A stretch of DNA of 64,000 nt from Haloplanus rubicundus (GCF_003342675.1 NZ_CP031148.1:1674001-1738000); one strand, 5' to 3'; positions 8,357 through 17,217 are shown, numbered from the stretch's first letter. Numbers and translations: made by a program. Notes: a model not told the origin generated them from the sequence alone.

Positions 8357-8682
8357 ACTTCCCGATAGTCGACGGACCGACATGAAGGCGCGCCATCCCC
8401 GGAGTGAAACTGAAAGTGGAGCGCCCCATCCGCCGGACATTTATATACTCACCACGATACGTGTGAATCCTTCACACGGCCGTTACAGCGGCCCTTGATA
8501 CCGTTTCTCAGGGGTTCGGGCACCGAAGTTTTTATATACATGTCGGCTGTACGTGATACTACCAACGCGCCTTCGGCGCTTGGCGGCATCGCACGCAGAA
8601 TGATCGGGAATTCTTATACACGGCCGGTCGCTGTACGGAGAGCCGCCAGTTTCGCCGGAGCGATGGTATCGAGGTTTCAACA
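8357..8682 (+). promoter_or_regulatory. Long intergenic control region with three TATA-like boxes and a palindrome
   Basis: This 326-base gap contains no convincing gene. It holds TATA-like stretches at 8441-8447, 8529-8538 and 8613-8619, spaced about 85 bases apart, and the dyad GTGTGAATCCTTCACAC at 8461-8477. The second and third boxes are followed by similar sequence (GGCTGTACG and TCGCTGTACGG), so they may be duplicated promoters for the coiled-coil gene. A 49-codon frame from 8540 to 8689 overlaps the next gene start and is not called. Confidence 0.5.
8461..8477. repeat. Palindrome GTGTGAA-TCC-TTCACAC
   Basis: A perfect seven-base inverted repeat with a three-base centre, placed 14 bases after the TATA-like box at 8441. 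It would straddle the expected start site of a transcript from that box, so it resembles an operator. Confidence 0.5.
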
Positions 8683-9606
8683 ATGGTAACAACAGAAGAA
8701 GTACTCGACGAATTCGACGTTTCGGCGCTCAAAACCGAGAACAACGTCGACCTCACGGACGATCAGCTCGAAAACGACTCGAAGGGACAGCTCATCAAAC
8801 TCGCCGGTCAGCTCCGTGACCGACGGAACGAGCTCAACCAGATGGCGTCGGAGCGCGCCTCCAAGCGCGACGACCTGAACGCCAAGACGCGGGAGAAAGT
8901 CGACGAGGCTCAGGAACACCGCGAGCAGCGCGACGAGCTCAACGAGCAGGTTCAGGAGCACAAGGAGAGCCGGAACGAGCTCAACGCGAAGGCCAACGAG
9001 CTCTTCGACGAGGTCGAGGAGATGAAACAGGACCTCGAACTCGGCGATGGCAAGGATCTCGAGGAGCTCGAAGAGGAGATCGAGCAGCTCGAATTCCGAC
9101 AGCAGACCGAGGTCCTCTCGGCCGAGGACGAGCGCGAACTCATCGAGAAGATCGAGGACAAGCGCGAGGAGTACCAGCAGCGCAAGGAGAAACTCGACGA
9201 CGCGAGCGAACTCGAGGAACTCGTCGAGGAGGCCGAGGAGGTCCGCTCCGAGGCGTCCCAGCACCACCAGAAGGTGACCGAGCTCGCCGACAAGGCCCAG
9301 GAGCACCACAACCGGATGATCGAGGCCTACCGCGAGGCCGACGAGATCCGTGACAAGGCCGACGAGATGCACGAACTCTTCGTCGAGGCTCAGGAGGCGG
9401 CCGACCGCCACCACGAGGACTTCGTCCGCGTCCAGAAGCGCCTGCGCGAACTCGACAAGGAAGAGGAGCAGGAACAGCAGGACGAGCGCCAGGCCGAGCG
9501 CGAGGCCGCCAAGGAGGAGGCCGAGGAGATCTACCAGAAGTTCAAGGAAGGCGAGACCCTCGACACCGAGGACCTGATGAAGCTCCAGAAGACGGGTCTT
9601 CTGTAG
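8683..9606 (+). CDS. Long coiled-coil protein (COG1340-like)
   Basis: A 307-residue, almost wholly alpha-helical and highly charged protein. From about residue 40 to 285 it shows heptad-type repeats rich in Glu, Lys, Gln and Arg, then a short conserved tail EEIYQKFKEGETLDTEDLMKL. Archaeal members of this family are conserved and often mis-annotated as phosphoserine phosphatase or SMC-like because of the coiled coil; no catalytic or nucleotide-binding motif is present. It probably forms an elongated homodimer with a structural or scaffolding role in the cytoplasm. Base composition dips slightly (more AAG/GAG) only because of the amino-acid content. It follows an unusually complex promoter region and precedes sppA. 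Confidence 0.85.
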   Translation: MVTTEEVLDEFDVSALKTENNVDLTDDQLENDSKGQLIKLAGQLRDRRNELNQMASERASKRDDLNAKTREKVDEAQEHREQRDELNEQVQEHKESRNELNAKANELFDEVEEMKQDLELGDGKDLEELEEEIEQLEFRQQTEVLSAEDERELIEKIEDKREEYQQRKEKLDDASELEELVEEAEEVRSEASQHHQKVTELADKAQEHHNRMIEAYREADEIRDKADEMHELFVEAQEAADRHHEDFVRVQKRLRELDKEEEQEQQDERQAEREAAKEEAEEIYQKFKEGETLDTEDLMKLQKTGLL

Positions 9607-9631
9607 ACCGGTCGCCGCTATCGACGCACGT

Positions 9632-9640
9632 GTTTTTATG
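9632..9640 (+). promoter_or_regulatory. TATA box of sppA
   Basis: GTTTTTATG lies so that transcription should begin near 9662. The first ATG after that (9665) opens a six-codon frame (MVIQCE) that ends at 9685 and overlaps the sppA GTG at 9678 in another frame. Confidence 0.5.
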
Positions 9641-9677
9641 CCGATCCGTCCCCCAGCGACGCGTATGGTGATCCAGT

Positions 9678-10679
9678 GTGAGTGACGGCGATGACCTCTG
9701 GCGACTCGGCATCGTCGTCGGTGGCGGGTTGCTCGCGGCCGTCTTCGGCCTCCTCGTCTTCGTCGTCGTCCCGGGATCGTTCGCGGAACTGCTCGGCGTG
9801 TTGGTGACTATCGGCGTCGTGATCCTCGGCACGCGCGCCGCGGGTGACTTCGCGGACTCGGCCTTTCCGGACTACAACGTCGCGCAGGTGGCCGTCGAGG
9901 GACCGATCACCCGCGACGGATCGACGCCGGGACCGATCCCCGGCGGTGCCCTCGGCGCCACCGCCGACGACGTGGTGGAACAGATCGAACGGGCCGACGA
10001 GGACGACGCCGTCGACGCCCTCCTGGTGAAACTCGACACGCCGGGCGGACAGGTCGTCCCCAGCGACGACATCCGCCGGGCCGCGGCCGACTTCGACGGC
10101 CCGACCGTCGCCTACGCCACCGACGTGTGCGCCAGCGGCGGCTACTGGATCGCGAGCGGCTGTGACGAACTCTGGGCGCGGCGGGGGAGCATCGTCGGCA
10201 GCATCGGCGTCATCGGCTCCCGCGTGAACGTCTCGGAGTTGGCCGAGGACCTCGGCGTCTCTTACGAGCGCTTCGCCGCCGGCAAGTACAAGGACGCAGG
10301 CATGCCGTTGAAGGACCTCTCCGAGGACGAACGGGAGTATCTACAGGGGATCATCGACGGCTTCTACGACGACTTCGTCGAACGGGTCGCCGAGGGTCGT
10401 GGGATGGAGCCCGATGCCGTCCGCGAGACGGAGGCACGGGTCTACCTCGGCGACGAGGCCAACGAACTCGGCCTGGTCGATTCGATCGGCACCCGCGACG
10501 ACATCGAGGACCACGTCGAGGGCCTGCTCGACGCCGAGGTGTCGGTCCGCGAGTTCGAACCGGAGAAGGGACTGGCCGCCCGCCTCCGCGGCGGCGCGAC
10601 GGCCGTCGCCTACGCCGCCGGCGCGGGCGTCGCGGGCGCCGTCGTCGGTGACGACCACGACTTCCGTCTGCGGTTCTGA
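9678..10679 (+). CDS. sppA: Signal peptide peptidase SppA, S49 family
   Basis: A 333-residue membrane serine protease with a Ser-Lys dyad that degrades signal peptides and other membrane fragments. Two N-terminal membrane segments (about residues 8-31 and 34-52) anchor the catalytic domain. The nucleophile is S153 in CASGGYW and the general base K205 in GKYKDAG; the 52-residue spacing agrees with other archaeal SppA enzymes. A third short hydrophobic stretch near the C-terminus (YAAGAGVAGAVVG) is unusual and may be a second anchor. GTG 9678 is chosen because it precedes the membrane segment; the mini-ORF overlap is discussed as a finding. DUF373 follows 57 bases downstream with its own promoter. 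Confidence 0.92.
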   Translation: MSDGDDLWRLGIVVGGGLLAAVFGLLVFVVVPGSFAELLGVLVTIGVVILGTRAAGDFADSAFPDYNVAQVAVEGPITRDGSTPGPIPGGALGATADDVVEQIERADEDDAVDALLVKLDTPGGQVVPSDDIRRAAADFDGPTVAYATDVCASGGYWIASGCDELWARRGSIVGSIGVIGSRVNVSELAEDLGVSYERFAAGKYKDAGMPLKDLSEDEREYLQGIIDGFYDDFVERVAEGRGMEPDAVRETEARVYLGDEANELGLVDSIGTRDDIEDHVEGLLDAEVSVREFEPEKGLAARLRGGATAVAYAAGAGVAGAVVGDDHDFRLRF

Positions 10680-10704
10680 GCCCGTCACCCCCAGCGCAGC
10701 GGGG

Positions 10705-10714
10705 ATTATTTATT
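10705..10714 (+). promoter_or_regulatory. TATA box for a leaderless DUF373 transcript
   Basis: GATTATTTAT is centred 27 bases before the GTG at 10737, the spacing expected if transcription begins at the start codon itself. Confidence 0.6.
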
Positions 10715-10736
10715 CCCGTGGATAGTTCTCACGAGC

Positions 10737-11864
10737 GTGACCACGCTGGTGCTGTGTGTCGACCGCGCCGACGACATCGGCCGGACCGTCGGCGTGTCGA
10801 TGCCGGTCGACGGGTGGGACGCGGTGCGGTCGCTGGTGACGGAGGTTGGTCTCGCCGATCCGGAGGATTCGACGGTCAACTGCCTGCTCGAGGCGCTCCG
10901 GGTCACCCGTGACCTCCGGAGCGACGACGAGGAGGCCATCGTCGCCGTCGTCTCCGGCGCCGGCGACTCCGCCGTCAACGCCGACCGCTCGGTCGCCGCT
11001 CAGATCGACGACTTGCTCGACCGCTACACCCCCGACTCGGCGATCATCGTCACCGACAGCGCCGACGACGAACGGCTCGTCCCCATTGTCGAGAGCCGCC
11101 TCCCCGTCGACTCCGTGGATCGCGTGGTCGTCCGACAGGCCCGCGACATCGAATCGACCTACTACCTGCTCAAGCAGTTTCTCGCCGACGAGGAGCTTCG
11201 CTCGACCGTCCTCGTACCGCTCGGTATCGGACTGCTCCTCCTGCCCGTCCTGCTCGTGCGCTTCTCGCTCGGCGTGGCGCTCGCCGGCCTCGCTTCCCTG
11301 CTCGGTGCCGCGGTGCTTTACAAGGGGCTCGCGATCGACGACCACCTCGCACGCCTGCCCGACCAGATTCGGGACGCCCTCTACTCCGGACAGGTGTCGG
11401 TCGTCACGTACGCCGTCGCGGGCGGCCTGGCGCTCGTCGGCCTCTTTCTCGGCGGCCTCGCCGTCTCGCCCGTGGCCGACGGCGTCGTCCTCGTCCCGAT
11501 CATGCAGTTTTTCTACAGCAGCATCCCGTGGCTCGCGCTGGCGGCCCTCACCGCGAGCGCCGGGCGCCTGCTCGACGAACTCATCGACGCGGATCGCATC
11601 CCGCGACCCTACCTCAACCTCCCCTTCGGCGTCGTCGCCCTGGGCCTCGTCGTTCGCGGCTTCGCGGGCTACTTCCTCGAACGCGAGAACGTCCTCCCGC
11701 ACCTCCAGGTGGCCGGGGTCACGGTGCAGCCGACCGAGCGCCTCGCGCTGTTCGTCGTCACCGCCATCGTGATCTCGCTGGTCGGCGTTCGGGTGGCGGC
11801 GAAAGTCGCCCACGACCACCCGAGCGAAGAGGACACCGACGCCGAGGCGGTCGACCGCTCGTAG
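10737..11864 (+). CDS. DUF373 family membrane protein
   Basis: A 375-residue archaeal membrane protein of unknown function. The N-terminal soluble half (about residues 1-150) begins with TTLVLCVDRADDIG and contains an alternating alpha/beta region with VTDSADDERLVPIV, typical of DUF373. It is followed by about seven hydrophobic segments between residues 158 and 355, with an acidic tail (EEDTDAEAVDRS). The GTG start is supported by the TATA box at leaderless distance. The family is widespread in Euryarchaeota; the DxD-type loops suggest ligand or nucleotide binding, but this is inference. It is convergent with the aldo/keto reductase, only one base separating them. Confidence 0.88.
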   Translation: MTTLVLCVDRADDIGRTVGVSMPVDGWDAVRSLVTEVGLADPEDSTVNCLLEALRVTRDLRSDDEEAIVAVVSGAGDSAVNADRSVAAQIDDLLDRYTPDSAIIVTDSADDERLVPIVESRLPVDSVDRVVVRQARDIESTYYLLKQFLADEELRSTVLVPLGIGLLLLPVLLVRFSLGVALAGLASLLGAAVLYKGLAIDDHLARLPDQIRDALYSGQVSVVTYAVAGGLALVGLFLGGLAVSPVADGVVLVPIMQFFYSSIPWLALAALTASAGRLLDELIDADRIPRPYLNLPFGVVALGLVVRGFAGYFLERENVLPHLQVAGVTVQPTERLALFVVTAIVISLVGVRVAAKVAHDHPSEEDTDAEAVDRS

Positions 11865-12671
11865 CTACCAGGGCGCGAAGCCCGGATCGACCTGCCGTTC
11901 CCGGCGGTCGATGCCGTCGATTGTCGCCACGTCTTCCGCGTCCAGTTCGAGCGTCCGCGACGCCCAGTTGTCCCGGACGTGGGCCTCGCTCGTCGCCTTC
12001 GGGATGGCGGTCACACCTTTCTCGCGGAGCCACGCGAGCGACACCTGCGCCTCGCTGACGCCGTGTTTCTCCGCGACCTGCTGGATCTCGGGCACGTCGA
12101 ACACCTCGCCGCGGGCCAGCGGCGAGTACGCCACCACTTCCACGTCGTGGTCGGCGCAGTGGGCGCGGAGCGTCTCCTGTGGAAGGAGCGGGTGGCATTC
12201 GATCTGGTTGGCGAAGATGGGCGCGTCGGCCGTCTCGACCGCCTCCGTCACCTGCCCGGGTTCGAAGTTGCTGATGCCGATTCGCTCGATCAGTCCCTCG
12301 TCGTACAGGTCGTCGAAGGCGGTGAGGGTGTCCGCGGGGTCGTATTCGCCCGCCGGCCAGTGGATGTAGAGCAGGTCGACGTAGTCGACGCCGAGCTCGT
12401 CGAGGCTCTCCTCCGTCGACGCCAGCACGTCGTCGTGGGCGAGCTGGTCGATCCACACCTTCGTCGCGAGGAAGACGTCCTCCCGGGGCACGTCCGCCCG
12501 CGCGAGGCCCTCGCCGACCGACGCCTCGTTGTCGTACGCCTGGGCGGTGTCGACGTGACGGTAGCCCGTCTCGAGGGCCGTCGCCACCGCGTTCGCACAC
12601 TCCTCGGGATCGGTGTTCTGCCACGTGCCGAGGCCGAGGCTCGGCATGTCGTCGATGGGTGAGTGAGACAC
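11865..12671 (-). CDS. Aldo/keto reductase
   Basis: A 268-residue TIM-barrel NADPH-dependent oxidoreductase acting on aldehydes or ketones. The catalytic tetrad is complete: D41 and Y46 in DTAQAYDNE, K71 in LATKVW and H104 in LYIHWP. The AKR signatures GISNFEP and the C-terminal AIPKATSEAHVRDN cofactor loop (Lys/Ser/Arg contacts to the NADP phosphate) are both present. Length is normal for short AKRs of the prostaglandin-F-synthase/2,5-diketogluconate-reductase type. Physiological substrate cannot be told. It runs in the same direction as the geranylgeranyl-reductase homologue 56 bases upstream. Confidence 0.92.
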   Translation of the reverse strand: MSHSPIDDMPSLGLGTWQNTDPEECANAVATALETGYRHVDTAQAYDNEASVGEGLARADVPREDVFLATKVWIDQLAHDDVLASTEESLDELGVDYVDLLYIHWPAGEYDPADTLTAFDDLYDEGLIERIGISNFEPGQVTEAVETADAPIFANQIECHPLLPQETLRAHCADHDVEVVAYSPLARGEVFDVPEIQQVAEKHGVSEAQVSLAWLREKGVTAIPKATSEAHVRDNWASRTLELDAEDVATIDGIDRRERQVDPGFAPW

Positions 12672-12727
12672 GTTTCGAGGGTGGTTCGAGACGACAAAAG
12701 GCGTTGTGGAACCGGCGGACGTGACGG

Positions 12728-13972
12728 TTACGACGACCGCTCGCGAAGGCGTTCCCGCGCGAACTTCGTGAGGAGCCCAACGTCGCCGACGTGGATCAGG
12801 TTTATCATCGCCCGGATGTTGCCCGCGTTCGCCTTCGCCAACACGTCGCTATCGGCCGCCCGGAGGTCGCCCATTAGCGTGTCGTAGCGGTCGTTGGGGG
12901 CGAGATAGAGCAGTTCCGTCATCAGCAAGCGCTCGCGCATCCGGGGGGCGACCTTGCTGTGCCAGAGCTTTCCGTAGACGGACATCGCCTCCGCGGAGGT
13001 GTCGGCGTCGCCGTTCGTGAAACACCGATCGGCCGTGATCGCAGCCATCCGCCCCGACTTCATCCCCTTGTGGATGCCTTCGCCCCACAGCGGGTCGATG
13101 GTCGGCACCGTGTCGCCGACGGCCATGAATCCGTCCGTGTACAGGTCGCCGGGCATCTGGATGTGTGCCGATCCGCGGTGTTGCTGTTTGTCCGCGATTC
13201 GCTCGGCGTTCTCGAACCGGGGATCGGTGTCCAGCCAGTGATGGAGGTAGTCGTCGATGCTCGCACCCTCGCGGCCGTAGCGCTCGTGACTGTCGTTCTG
13301 GATGTAACAGAGACCGACCTTCGCGGTGTCGCCGCCGGTGTGGAAGATCCACGAGTAGCCACCGGGGGCGTACTCGTGATCGAGGCGGAGCATCATCGAG
13401 TCGGTGAGGTCGGCGTAGTCCGGATGATCGACTACGACGCCGTCCATCTCCCACTCGACGCCGATGGCCTGGTTGGTCCGCTTGAGATCACTCACGCCGA
13501 GTTTCTTCGCCAGCGGCGCCGCCGGCCCCGTGGCGTCGACGACGATGTCGGCGTACACCTCCTCGTCGCCCGCGTAGCGGACTCCCGAAATCGTGCCGTC
13601 CTCCACGATCGGGGCGTTGACGCGGGCGTCGAAGCGGTAGGTTGCGCCCTCCTCGCGCCCGTCCCGAACCAGCCACCGCTTGAAGTCGGCGAACTCCAAC
13701 ACGGCACCGGGTTGGCGCTGGACGTAGTGGTCGTTCGGCGACTCCAGCACCACGTCGTCGGTGTAGTTCATGACTACCTCGTCCGGCACGCCGAAGGAGG
13801 CCATCATGGAGTAGAACGTGCCGGCGGTAGATTTGTCGCTCTGGCGGGGGAAGTCGGCCTCCGGTTCGGCCTCGAGGACGACCACGTCGTACCCCCGTTG
13901 AGCGAGGTCGCGGGCGCACTGGGCCCCGGCGGGCCCCGCGCCGGCGACGATCACGTCGAAACGGTCGGGCAT
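12728..13972 (-). CDS. Geranylgeranyl reductase family flavoprotein
   Basis: A 414-residue FAD-dependent oxidoreductase of the geranylgeranyl-reductase family; members saturate isoprenoid chains of archaeal ether lipids or quinones. The N-terminal FAD motif is DVIVAGAGPAGAQCARD and the second flavin motif is GDTVPTIDPLWGEGIHKGM near residue 295. The middle domain contains the substrate cavity. It could be the digeranylgeranylglycerophospholipid reductase or a paralogue acting on menaquinone or carotenoids; haloarchaea have several. The start MPDRFDVIV is chosen because the flavin motif must sit at the N-terminus; 29 upstream codons are non-conserved in look. The C-terminus carries basic residues and could associate with the membrane. 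Confidence 0.85.
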   Translation of the reverse strand: MPDRFDVIVAGAGPAGAQCARDLAQRGYDVVVLEAEPEADFPRQSDKSTAGTFYSMMASFGVPDEVVMNYTDDVVLESPNDHYVQRQPGAVLEFADFKRWLVRDGREEGATYRFDARVNAPIVEDGTISGVRYAGDEEVYADIVVDATGPAAPLAKKLGVSDLKRTNQAIGVEWEMDGVVVDHPDYADLTDSMMLRLDHEYAPGGYSWIFHTGGDTAKVGLCYIQNDSHERYGREGASIDDYLHHWLDTDPRFENAERIADKQQHRGSAHIQMPGDLYTDGFMAVGDTVPTIDPLWGEGIHKGMKSGRMAAITADRCFTNGDADTSAEAMSVYGKLWHSKVAPRMRERLLMTELLYLAPNDRYDTLMGDLRAADSDVLAKANAGNIRAMINLIHVGDVGLLTKFARERLRERSS

Positions 13973-14095
13973 ATCTTTCCCTACCGGGTGAGCGTAATCA
14001 GTCTTTCCGAACCGGGACGGCACGGGGATAGACTCTTGTCCGCGGCCCCCGCCACCCAATCCGATGGACGGACGGGACCGACGGGGGGACGGGGC

Positions 14096-15655
14096 GTGAC
14101 CGGCGCTCGTGACGCCGCCATCCTCGGCCTCGCCGTGGCGAGCGCCCTCGCCGTCGGCGCCGCCGCCGGTCCCGTCGCCGCCCTCTCGCCCGCCGCGGGC
14201 TACGCCCTCGGCGTGACGGTCTTCGCCGCCCTCCTCTGGCTCACGGGCGCCATCCCCCTCTCACTGACCGCGCTCGCGATTCCCGTCCTCCTCGCCGCCT
14301 TCGGCGTCGTCCCGACCTTCGGCGACGCCGTCACCGGCTTCGCCGACCCCGTGATCTTCCTGTTGCTCGCGGGATTCGTGCTCGCCGAGGCGCTCCAGCT
14401 CCACGGCGTCGACCGCCGGGTCGCCTACCACGTCCTCCTTCGCGTCGGCACCTCGCCCCGACGGCTCGTCCTCGCGCTCATGGTCGCCACCGCCCTGCTC
14501 TCGATGATCGTCTCGAACACCGCGACGACGGCGATGATGGTGCCCATCGCCGTCGGCCTCGTGGGCGAGGTGACGGAAGTGGTGAGCGCCGACGCCGACG
14601 CGCCCGCCACCGCTCGGACGGAGTCCCCCTCGAACTTCCAGCTCGCGGCCCTGTTGGGCGTCGCCTACGCCGCCAGCCTCGGGGGCGTCGGCACCATCGT
14701 CGGCACGCCGCCGAACGCCATCGTCGTCGGGCAACTGCGCGAACTCCTCGACTACCACGTCTCCTTCGCGGACTGGCTCCTCGTCGGCCTGCCGATGGTC
14801 GTCGTGACCCTCCCCGTCGCCTGGGTGCTGCTCACGTTCGTCGTCTACCCGCCACGAGTGGGGGACGTGAGCGACGCACGGGAGAGCGCCCGCCGGAGCC
14901 TCGCGGCGGCCGGCGAGCTGGGGCCGCGAGCGCGCCGAACCGTCGGCATCTTCGCCCTCACGGCGGGCCTCTGGGTGCTCGGCGGCCTCGGCTTCCTCGT
15001 CCGGCCGGTCCTCCCGCCCGCCGTCTACACGACGCTGTTCGGCGGCGACACCGTCTCCGTCTTCGGCACGACGGGACACCAGGGCCTCCTCTACTACGTC
15101 GTGGTCGGCCTCGTCGCCGTCGTCGCCCTCGTCGTGACCGGCGCCGCCGAGTGGGACGAGGTACTCGACATCGACTGGGCGACGCTCGTCCTCCTCGGGG
15201 GCGGTATCTCGCTGGCGGACGCGCTGGTCGCCACGGGGGCGACCGAGTGGCTGGCGTCGGTGACGCTCGGCGCACTCGGTCCCGTCCCCCTGCCCGTCCT
15301 CGTCCTCGTCGTCGTCACGCTGGTCGTCGTCGTGGGTGAACTCGCCTCCAACACGGCCATGGCGGCCATCCTCGCGCCCCTCCTGGTGGGGATCGGTCCC
15401 GCGTACGCCGACGTCCTCGGCACGTCCGCGCCGACGGCCGCGGCCTTCCTCGCCATCGTCGGCGCCGTCGCCGCGAGCTACGGCTTCGCGCTCCCCGTGG
15501 CGACGCCGCCGAACGCCATCGCCTACGGCGCGGGCTACATGGACCGCGAGGACATGCTCCGGGCCGGCCTGCCGCTGGACGCCGTGGTGATCCTGCTCGC
15601 GACTGGCGTGCTCACGCTCCTCCTTCGATTCGTCTGGCCGGTGGTGTTGTCGTAG
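14096..15655 (+). CDS. SLC13/DASS-type anion:sodium symporter
   Basis: A 519-residue integral membrane carrier with about eleven hydrophobic segments and two inverted halves. The first half contains SNTATTAMMVPIA and GGVGTIVGTPPNAIVVG; the second repeats the pattern as ASNTAMAAILAPL and LPVATPPNAIAYG. These paired SNT-type signatures bind sodium and carboxylate in the divalent anion:Na+ symporter family, so a dicarboxylate, sulfate or similar anion is the likely cargo. Start is GTG 14096; the frame remains open far upstream through sequence antisense to the reductase gene, so longer starts are rejected. Hydrophilic loop near residues 160-180 is rich in acidic residues. Confidence 0.88.
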   Translation: MTGARDAAILGLAVASALAVGAAAGPVAALSPAAGYALGVTVFAALLWLTGAIPLSLTALAIPVLLAAFGVVPTFGDAVTGFADPVIFLLLAGFVLAEALQLHGVDRRVAYHVLLRVGTSPRRLVLALMVATALLSMIVSNTATTAMMVPIAVGLVGEVTEVVSADADAPATARTESPSNFQLAALLGVAYAASLGGVGTIVGTPPNAIVVGQLRELLDYHVSFADWLLVGLPMVVVTLPVAWVLLTFVVYPPRVGDVSDARESARRSLAAAGELGPRARRTVGIFALTAGLWVLGGLGFLVRPVLPPAVYTTLFGGDTVSVFGTTGHQGLLYYVVVGLVAVVALVVTGAAEWDEVLDIDWATLVLLGGGISLADALVATGATEWLASVTLGALGPVPLPVLVLVVVTLVVVVGELASNTAMAAILAPLLVGIGPAYADVLGTSAPTAAAFLAIVGAVAASYGFALPVATPPNAIAYGAGYMDREDMLRAGLPLDAVVILLATGVLTLLLRFVWPVVLS

Positions 15656-15656
15656 C

Positions 15657-17078
15657 TCACTCGGGGTCGCTCTCGCTCGCCTCCGCTCCTGCTCCTGCCC
15701 CCGTCTGCCGCCCGAACACTCCCGTCGGGTCGTACGTCTCCTCCACTTCGACCAGTCGCTCGTACGCCGGTCCGAAGGTGGTTCGACGCATCGCTTCGCC
15801 CTCCTCGAAGAAGCCGGGGAAGTTGAGGTAGACCGACCCGTCGGAGAACTGGCGCATGTCGTCGAGGCAGTCCCGGACCCACGCGACGTTCTCGTCGTCG
15901 GCCGTGGGGTCCTTCCAGTTCGCCTCGACGCCGAGGAGGAAGGGCGCGTGACGACCGGCGAAGGCACTCTCCGCGGCGCCGATCCGCCCGATTGCGCCAC
16001 CGAGATGCCACACGTCGACCGTCGAGAGCCGCGACGGGGCCGCCTCGGCCCAGTACGCGATGCGGTCGATGGCCGAGTCGGGAAGTCCGTCCAGATAGAG
16101 CGACTTCCAGTAGTAGCGCATCCCCTCCGGGTAGTCCGCGTCGAGGAGTTGCTGGAAATCGACGTACTGCCGAACCGCGCTGTAGTCGGCGATGGGGTCG
16201 GCCAACTCCCGAAGCGGGGCCAGCGCCCGTTCGCCAGTCTCGGGGTCGCCCGCGTAACAGCCCATGACTGCGAACTTCGTCTCGTCTACCACGCCCGGCG
16301 GAAACAGGTCGGGGTCGTACATCACGCCCGTCGAGGTGAGGGTGCTCACTTCGTCCGGCGCCGTCGCGGTGAACTCGCGGTAGGCCTGCAGGCACTCCGT
16401 CGCCCGGTCGCCCGGATAGAACGTGAAACAGGTCGCCACCTCCGGCCCGACCGGGTGGCAGTCGAACTCGAACGCGGTGACGACGCCGACTCCGCCGCCG
16501 CTACCCCGGAGGGCCCAGAACAGGTCGGCGTGACTCGTCGCGCTCGCGGTCACGAACTCGCCATCGGCCGTGACCACCTCGGCCGAGCGGAGGTTGTCAC
16601 AGCTCAGACCGTGCTTTCGCCGGAGGTGGCCGATGCCGCCGCCGAGGGTCAGCCCCGCGACGCCGGTGTCGGAGACGACGCCACCGGGCGTCGCGAGGCC
16701 GAACGCCCCCGTCTCGTGGTCCACGTCGGCCCACCGGGCGCCCGCTTGCACCCACACCGTCCGCGCCGCCGGGTCGACGCCGACGGCGGTCATCTCCGAG
16801 CAGTCGATCACGAGGCCGTCGTTGCAGACGGCGCTCCCGGAGACGTTGTGGCCGCCGCCGCGAACCGAGACCGGACAGTCCGCCTCGCGGGCGAGTGTCA
16901 CCGCTTCGATCACGTCTGCGACGCCTGCACACCGGGCGATCAGCGCCGGGTGTCTGTCGATCATGCCGTTCCAGACCGCACGGGCGTCGTCGTACCCGTC
17001 GTCGTCGGGGCGGATCAGGTCGCCGTGGAGCGCCGCCTCGAACCGGTCGAGTCGGTCGTCGGTCAGTGGTGGGACCAT
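15657..17078 (-). CDS. FAD-linked oxidase, berberine-bridge-enzyme type
   Basis: A 473-residue flavoprotein of the PCMH/BBE class. The FAD-binding half contains VRGGGHNVSG, whose histidine is the usual covalent flavin attachment site, and TGVAGLTLGGGIGHLRRK; the DLFWALRGSGGGVGVVTAFE motif closes the domain. The C-terminal BBE segment ends with PTGVFGRQ in place of the common NPDNLF. By my alignment the second covalent (cysteinyl) site of BBE is absent, suggesting single attachment. ATG 17078 (MVPPLTDDR) is preferred over GTG 17123 because it lines up with the paralogue at 49191-50579. It is divergent from a FilR1-type regulator across two tandem palindromes, so that regulator may control it. 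Confidence 0.9.
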   Translation of the reverse strand: MVPPLTDDRLDRFEAALHGDLIRPDDDGYDDARAVWNGMIDRHPALIARCAGVADVIEAVTLAREADCPVSVRGGGHNVSGSAVCNDGLVIDCSEMTAVGVDPAARTVWVQAGARWADVDHETGAFGLATPGGVVSDTGVAGLTLGGGIGHLRRKHGLSCDNLRSAEVVTADGEFVTASATSHADLFWALRGSGGGVGVVTAFEFDCHPVGPEVATCFTFYPGDRATECLQAYREFTATAPDEVSTLTSTGVMYDPDLFPPGVVDETKFAVMGCYAGDPETGERALAPLRELADPIADYSAVRQYVDFQQLLDADYPEGMRYYWKSLYLDGLPDSAIDRIAYWAEAAPSRLSTVDVWHLGGAIGRIGAAESAFAGRHAPFLLGVEANWKDPTADDENVAWVRDCLDDMRQFSDGSVYLNFPGFFEEGEAMRRTTFGPAYERLVEVEETYDPTGVFGRQTGAGAGAEASESDPE

Positions 17079-17136
17079 ACCGAATCGAACGGCGCCGCGT
17101 CCCTTGGCCTCATTCGTCGACACGCGTTCGGACGCG

Positions 17137-17169
17137 TGAACGGCGTTTCACGGCGTGAGACGCGTTTCA
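17137..17169. promoter_or_regulatory. Two tandem TGA(A/G)-N-CGTTTCA palindromes, candidate operators
   Basis: TGAACGGCGTTTCA (17137-17150) and TGAGACGCGTTTCA (17156-17169) are nearly identical imperfect dyads with the apparent consensus TGAAACGCGTTTCA. Their centres are 19 bases apart, close to two helix turns. They lie between the divergent FAD oxidase and HTH genes, the classical location for an autoregulating factor. Confidence 0.6.
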
Positions 17170-17217
17170 GGGACAGAGTTAGTATCCACGACATCGACTC
17201 TCTAGAGGGTAATTCAC

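Noticed and set aside
8540-8689. 49-codon ORF in the gap before the coiled-coil gene
   Set aside because: It overlaps the start of a well-supported gene, has atypical composition and seems to be read through promoter repeats.
12959-14095. Upstream part of the open frame leading into the anion transporter
   Set aside because: This stretch is antisense to the geranylgeranyl reductase gene; the transporter begins at GTG 14096 just before its first membrane segment.
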